Of a stretch of 44,027 bases of DNA, positions 40,523 through 44,027 are shown one piece after another. Made by a program: the position numbers and the translations under genes. The stretch spans positions 1 to 44,027 of the forward strand of contig CABRFG010000004.1 of the NCBI GenBank assembly GCA_902470095.1, given 5' to 3'. The DNA comes from an uncultured Collinsella sp. (GTDB taxonomy: Bacteria > Actinomycetota > Coriobacteriia > Coriobacteriales > Coriobacteriaceae). How positions within the stretch are numbered: the first letter of the stretch is position 1; each line of letters starts with the position of its first letter. The notes beneath the pieces were generated by a model. The model was not told the DNA's origin. It was given only the letters and a program-made list of their open reading frames with translations, and did no database searches.

Positions 40523-41629
40523 ATGGCGATTACCATCGATATCGACACTGCACGCCCCTACCAGGTGCATGTTGGCACGTTTTTGCTGGAGCAGGCGGGA
40601 CCGCTCGTGCGCGCCACTGCCGACGGCACCAAGGCCGTCATCGTGACGGACACCAACGTGGGCCCGCTCTACCAGGTGCCCGTTAAGCAGAGCCTGGAGG
40701 CGTCAGGCTACGAGGTGAGCATCTGCACCTTCGAGGCCGGCGAGGCCCATAAGCGCGCAGAAACCTATGTTGCCATTTTGGAGTTTGTGGCCGAGCACGA
40801 GCTTTCGCGCTCCGACGTGATTGTGGCACTCGGCGGCGGCGTCGTGGGCGACGTGGCGGGCTTTGTGGCCGCCACCTACATGCGCGGCTGCAAGTTTGTG
40901 CAGATCCCCACGAGTCTGCTCGCCATGGTGGATTCGTCGGTGGGCGGCAAGACCGCCATCGACCTGGCTGCCGGCAAGAACTTGGCCGGCGCCTTTTGGC
41001 AGCCGAGCGTGGTTATCGCCGACGTGGGGTGCCTGGCCACCCTTACGCCCGAGCAGTTCGCAGACGGCTGCGGCGAGGTCGTCAAGCACGCCGTGATCGC
41101 CGACCCAGAGCTTTTCGCCGAGCTGGAGAAGACCCCGCTCACGCTGGAGCTGCTCAACCGCGATGTGGCCCGCGTAGCACTCATCATCGCCCGCAATATT
41201 GACATCAAGCGCGCCGTGGTCGTCGCTGACGAGCGCGAAACCAACCAGCGCAAGCTCCTCAACTTTGGACACAGCGCCGGACACGCCGTCGAGGCCTGCG
41301 AGCACTTTGAGCTCGGACACGGCAACTGCGTGTCGATCGGCATGGGCATCATCACGCGTGCCGCAGCCCTGCATGGCGTTTGCGATGCTGCACTGCCGGG
41401 ACGCATCGAAGAGCTCTGTGCACGTCACGGTCTCAAGACCCGCTGCGAGCTTTCTGCCGATGCCGTCTTTGCCGAGGCGCTCCACGACAAGAAGCGCGCG
41501 GGTGACACCATCGACCTGGTGATTCCGCACGGCATTGGCCGCTGCAGCATCGACCGCACGCCGCTTTCCACTTTCCACGAACTCATTGCCGAGGGCCTCG
41601 GCCAGAAGGGAGACGCATCCGCATGCTAG
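40523..41629 (+). CDS. aroB: 3-dehydroquinate synthase
   Basis: AroB closes DAHP to 3-dehydroquinate with NAD and a divalent metal. The sequence VIVALGGGVVGDVAGFVAATYMRG, the substrate loop PTSLLAMVDSSVGGKTAID and metal ligands in HAVIADPELF and FGHSAGHAVE fit the family. AAAGGA lies nine bases before the ATG. The stop overlaps the aroA start. 368 residues. Confidence 0.97.
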   Translation: MAITIDIDTARPYQVHVGTFLLEQAGPLVRATADGTKAVIVTDTNVGPLYQVPVKQSLEASGYEVSICTFEAGEAHKRAETYVAILEFVAEHELSRSDVIVALGGGVVGDVAGFVAATYMRGCKFVQIPTSLLAMVDSSVGGKTAIDLAAGKNLAGAFWQPSVVIADVGCLATLTPEQFADGCGEVVKHAVIADPELFAELEKTPLTLELLNRDVARVALIIARNIDIKRAVVVADERETNQRKLLNFGHSAGHAVEACEHFELGHGNCVSIGMGIITRAAALHGVCDAALPGRIEELCARHGLKTRCELSADAVFAEALHDKKRAGDTIDLVIPHGIGRCSIDRTPLSTFHELIAEGLGQKGDASAC

Positions 41630-42942
41630 CCCGCATCACCCCGTCCCCGCTTAAGGGCACCGTTCCCGCCATCGCGTCCAAGTCGATGGCGCACCGTCTC
41701 ATCATCTGCGCTGCGCTTGCCAACGGCGAGACACACGTCGCCTGCAACACCACCTGCGCCGACATCGAGGCTACGGTGCGTTGCCTTACGGCCCTGGGTG
41801 CTCGCATCGAGACCGTCGAGGACGGCTTCCAGGTCCACCCCACCATGAAGAGCATTGAATTTGGCCTGCTCAAGGCCCTGGCCGGCGGCACGCTCGACTG
41901 CGGCGAGAGTGGCTCCACGCTGCGCTTTATGTTGCCCGTCGCCTGCGCGCTGGGCGCAGAAGCAACTTTTGTGGGTCAGGGACGCTTAGGCGCCCGCCCG
42001 CTGTCCCCGCTCTCGGACGAGATTATCGCCGCCGGCTGCGACCTACAGGGTCTGGGCGGTTTTCCGCTCAAGACGAGCGGCCGCATGCGCCCGGGCACCT
42101 TTATGCTTCCGGGCAACGTGAGCTCGCAGTATATCTCCGGCCTGCTGCTGGCGGCCCCGCTACTGGCCCAGCCCTCCTGTGTGCAAGTGACCGGCCTCAT
42201 CGAGAGCCGCCCCTATATCAACCTGACCATCCAGGCCATGAAGGCCTTTGGTGTCGAGGTCAACGTCGAGCGTATTCCGGCCAAGGACAGCCAGCCCGAG
42301 GTCACGAACTTCCGCGTAAACAGCGGATCGTACCGCACGCCCGGCAGCGTAGCCGTCGAGGGAGACTGGTCCAACGCCGCCTTTTGGCTGTGCGCCGGCG
42401 CCATCGGCACCGACCCCATCACCGTCGAGGGCGTGTCGCTGAGCTCCGCACAGGGCGACCGCAACGTGCTCGCCGCGCTTTCGCGCTTTGGCGCCCGCAA
42501 CGTGCGCTCCACGAACGCCGCCACTGTGCAGTCCGACAAGCTCGCCGGCTTTGAGATGAGCGCCCACGACATTCCGGACCTGGTGCCCGTCATCTCGGCC
42601 GTGGCATCGCTGGCTCAGGGCCGCACGTTCATCCGTGACTGCGCACGCCTGCGCATCAAGGAATCTGACCGTCTGGTCACCACCACCCGCGAGCTCACCG
42701 CGCTGGGAGCGCAGGTGCGCATCGCCGGTGACGACCTCATCATCAAGGGTGTCGATGCCTTCACCGGCGGCGAGGTCGATTCGCACAACGACCACCGCAT
42801 CGCCATGATGGCCGCCATCGCCGCGAGCCGCGCCACCGGCGAGGTCGTAATCCACGGCGCCGAGGCCGTCAACAAGTCTTATCCCGATTTCTTCGACCAC
42901 TACCGCCTACTGGGCGGCAAGGTCACGCTCGAGGAGGAGTAA
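41623..42942 (+). CDS. aroA: 3-phosphoshikimate 1-carboxyvinyltransferase (EPSP synthase)
   Basis: AroA adds the PEP enolpyruvyl group to shikimate 3-phosphate. Conserved stretches are AIASKSMAHRLIICAALA (Lys near 20), DCGESGSTLRFMLPVACALGAE, PGNVSSQYISGLLLAAPLL and RLRIKESDRL with DSHNDHRIAMMAAIAA near the C-terminus. The class marker is Gly-Glu-Ser-Gly-Ser-Thr-Leu rather than the GNAGTA form, as in many Gram-positive bacteria. The ATG overlaps the aroB stop by seven bases, so the two are coupled. 439 residues. Confidence 0.97.
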   Translation: MLARITPSPLKGTVPAIASKSMAHRLIICAALANGETHVACNTTCADIEATVRCLTALGARIETVEDGFQVHPTMKSIEFGLLKALAGGTLDCGESGSTLRFMLPVACALGAEATFVGQGRLGARPLSPLSDEIIAAGCDLQGLGGFPLKTSGRMRPGTFMLPGNVSSQYISGLLLAAPLLAQPSCVQVTGLIESRPYINLTIQAMKAFGVEVNVERIPAKDSQPEVTNFRVNSGSYRTPGSVAVEGDWSNAAFWLCAGAIGTDPITVEGVSLSSAQGDRNVLAALSRFGARNVRSTNAATVQSDKLAGFEMSAHDIPDLVPVISAVASLAQGRTFIRDCARLRIKESDRLVTTTRELTALGAQVRIAGDDLIIKGVDAFTGGEVDSHNDHRIAMMAAIAASRATGEVVIHGAEAVNKSYPDFFDHYRLLGGKVTLEEE

Positions 42943-42943
42943 C

Positions 42944-44027
42944 ATGTCCTCGACCTTTGGCAACGTTTTGCATCTGAGCATCTTCGGTCAGTCGCACTCC
43001 CCTGCTATCGGATGCTCGCTCGATGGCATTCCCGCCGGTATCGCCGTTGACCAGGAGCAGCTGCAGGCCTTCCTTGACCGTCGCGCCCCCGGTCGCGACG
43101 AGACCGCGACCAAACGTCGCGAGGCCGACGCCGCGCATATCATCGCCGGTGTGGTTGATGGACATACCACCGGCGCACCCCTCGCCGCGATTATCGAGAA
43201 CACCAACACGCGCTCCAAGGATTACTCCGAGCTGCGCCGCAAGCCCCGTCCGGGACATGCGGACTTCCCTGCGCGCTTGAAGTACCACAACATGCACGAC
43301 GTCGCGGGCGGTGGGCACTTCTCCGGCCGCCTAACGGCTCCCCTATGCATCGCCGGCGGCATCGCGCTGCAGGCGCTCGAGGCCCGTGGCATCAAGGTCA
43401 TGGCGCACGTCGCGCAGATCGGCGGCATCTCCGACCTGCCCATGGACGACATGGTCTATCGCGCGGCCGACCGAAAGGCGATCCTTACGAACGATCTGCC
43501 CTGCATCGACGCCGCCGCTGCCGGTCGCATGCGCGAGGAAATTCTGGCCGCGCGCGATGAACTCGACAGCATCGGCGGCATCGTGGAGTGCGGCATCTAC
43601 GGGCTTCCCGCGGGCATCGGCGACCCCATGTTCGACGGCATCGAGAACCGCATCGCGCAAATCGCGTTTGGCATTCCCGCCGTAAAGGGCGTGGAGTTTG
43701 GCATGGGCTTTGCCGTGGCCGCCATGCGCGGCAGCGAGAACAACGATCCGTATCGCATCGATGCCGAGACCGGCGAGATCGAGGTCGAGTCCAATAACGC
43801 CGGCGGCATCCTGGGCGGTATTTCGACCGGCGCGCCCGTCATGTGGCGCATGGCCGTAAAGCCGACGCCTTCAATTGGCCGCGAGCAGCAGACCGTAGAC
43901 ATGGACGCCATGGAAAATGCCGAGCTCTCGGTCCACGGCCGTCACGATCCTTGCATCGTCCCCCGAGCCGTCCCCGTAGCCGAAGCAGCCGCAGCGCTGG
44001 CCATCTGGGATGCCCTCCTCGAGGACG
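42944..44027 (+). CDS. aroC: Chorismate synthase (runs off right edge)
   Basis: AroC makes chorismate from EPSP with reduced FMN. From the ATG at 42944 (GAGGAGG seven bases upstream) the reading frame is open to the window end, about 361 residues, so only a few residues are missing. FGQSHSPAIGCSLDGIPAG, RRAPGRDETATKRREAD, RPGHADFPARLKYHNMHDVAGGGHFSGR and RGSENNDPYR are the family motifs. It is the fifth gene of the aro operon. Confidence 0.97.
   Translation, partial: MSSTFGNVLHLSIFGQSHSPAIGCSLDGIPAGIAVDQEQLQAFLDRRAPGRDETATKRREADAAHIIAGVVDGHTTGAPLAAIIENTNTRSKDYSELRRKPRPGHADFPARLKYHNMHDVAGGGHFSGRLTAPLCIAGGIALQALEARGIKVMAHVAQIGGISDLPMDDMVYRAADRKAILTNDLPCIDAAAAGRMREEILAARDELDSIGGIVECGIYGLPAGIGDPMFDGIENRIAQIAFGIPAVKGVEFGMGFAVAAMRGSENNDPYRIDAETGEIEVESNNAGGILGGISTGAPVMWRMAVKPTPSIGREQQTVDMDAMENAELSVHGRHDPCIVPRAVPVAEAAAALAIWDALLED

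Overview
The window is a GC-rich (roughly 60 %), gene-dense stretch of a bacterial chromosome holding core housekeeping genes. The gene content suggests a Coriobacteriia member, most like Collinsella. It has two-subunit glycyl-tRNA synthetase, TrmFO and an mreBCD/PBP2/RodA block followed by the paired radical-SAM/DUF2344 genes (a Clostridia-like order), all with actinobacterial-type GC content and codon use. The genus is inference, because no 16S or database comparison is possible here. I see no insertion sequence, prophage, CRISPR array, toxin-antitoxin or defence locus, and no gene-free stretch over 300 bases.

Layout, left to right. (1) 1-6.0 kb, minus strand: the start of rpsB with its own promoter and a leader of about 135 nt, preceded by yraN-comM-dprA-trmFO-xerC with overlapping or nearly touching genes. 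(2) 6.0-7.4 kb, minus: rplS-rnhB, each followed by an intrinsic terminator. (3) 7.4-14.4 kb, minus: glyQ-glyS-PPDK regulatory protein, then ppdK with its own promoter region and helically phased repeats. (4) 14.4-16.9 kb, minus: rpsP-khpA-rimM-trmD-lepB, an RNA/ribosome maturation operon. (5) 17.1-18.4 kb, plus: dinB (DNA polymerase IV), apparently leaderless and divergent from rpsP. (6) 18.4-22.5 kb, minus: rplU-rpmA-obgE-nadD-yqeK-rsfS, for ribosome assembly and NAD synthesis. (7) 22.5-32.1 kb, minus: mreB-mreC-mreD-mrdA-rodA (cell-wall elongation), a DUF697-like membrane protein, a radical SAM protein and a DUF2344 protein. (8) 32.2-38.3 kb, minus: cyclophilin plus a TPR/membrane protein, a zinc-ribbon/membrane protein, a CtpE-like P-type ATPase and tRNA-Arg(CCG). 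(9) 38.4-44.0 kb, plus: the shikimate/tyrosine operon aroF-tyrA-aroB-aroA-aroC, running off the right edge, with a terminator-like hairpin and a short leader ORF before aroF.

How the parts work together: most genes serve translation (ribosomal proteins, rRNA/tRNA modification, GTPase and maturation factors, GlyRS), envelope growth (Mre/Rod, LepB) or aromatic amino-acid synthesis. PPDK and its regulatory protein form a kinase/phosphatase-target pair encoded side by side.

The window reads as ordinary core genome, and I found no convincing new biological system. The points worth a second look are mostly regulatory: an apparent ATA start for xerC, an attenuator-like leader for aroF, leaderless dinB, phased repeats before ppdK, terminators placed just after highly expressed ribosomal-protein genes, and a P-type ATPase whose only visible upstream signal is a tRNA terminator. 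Many starts are TTG or GTG; I chose them by Shine-Dalgarno (SD) spacing.
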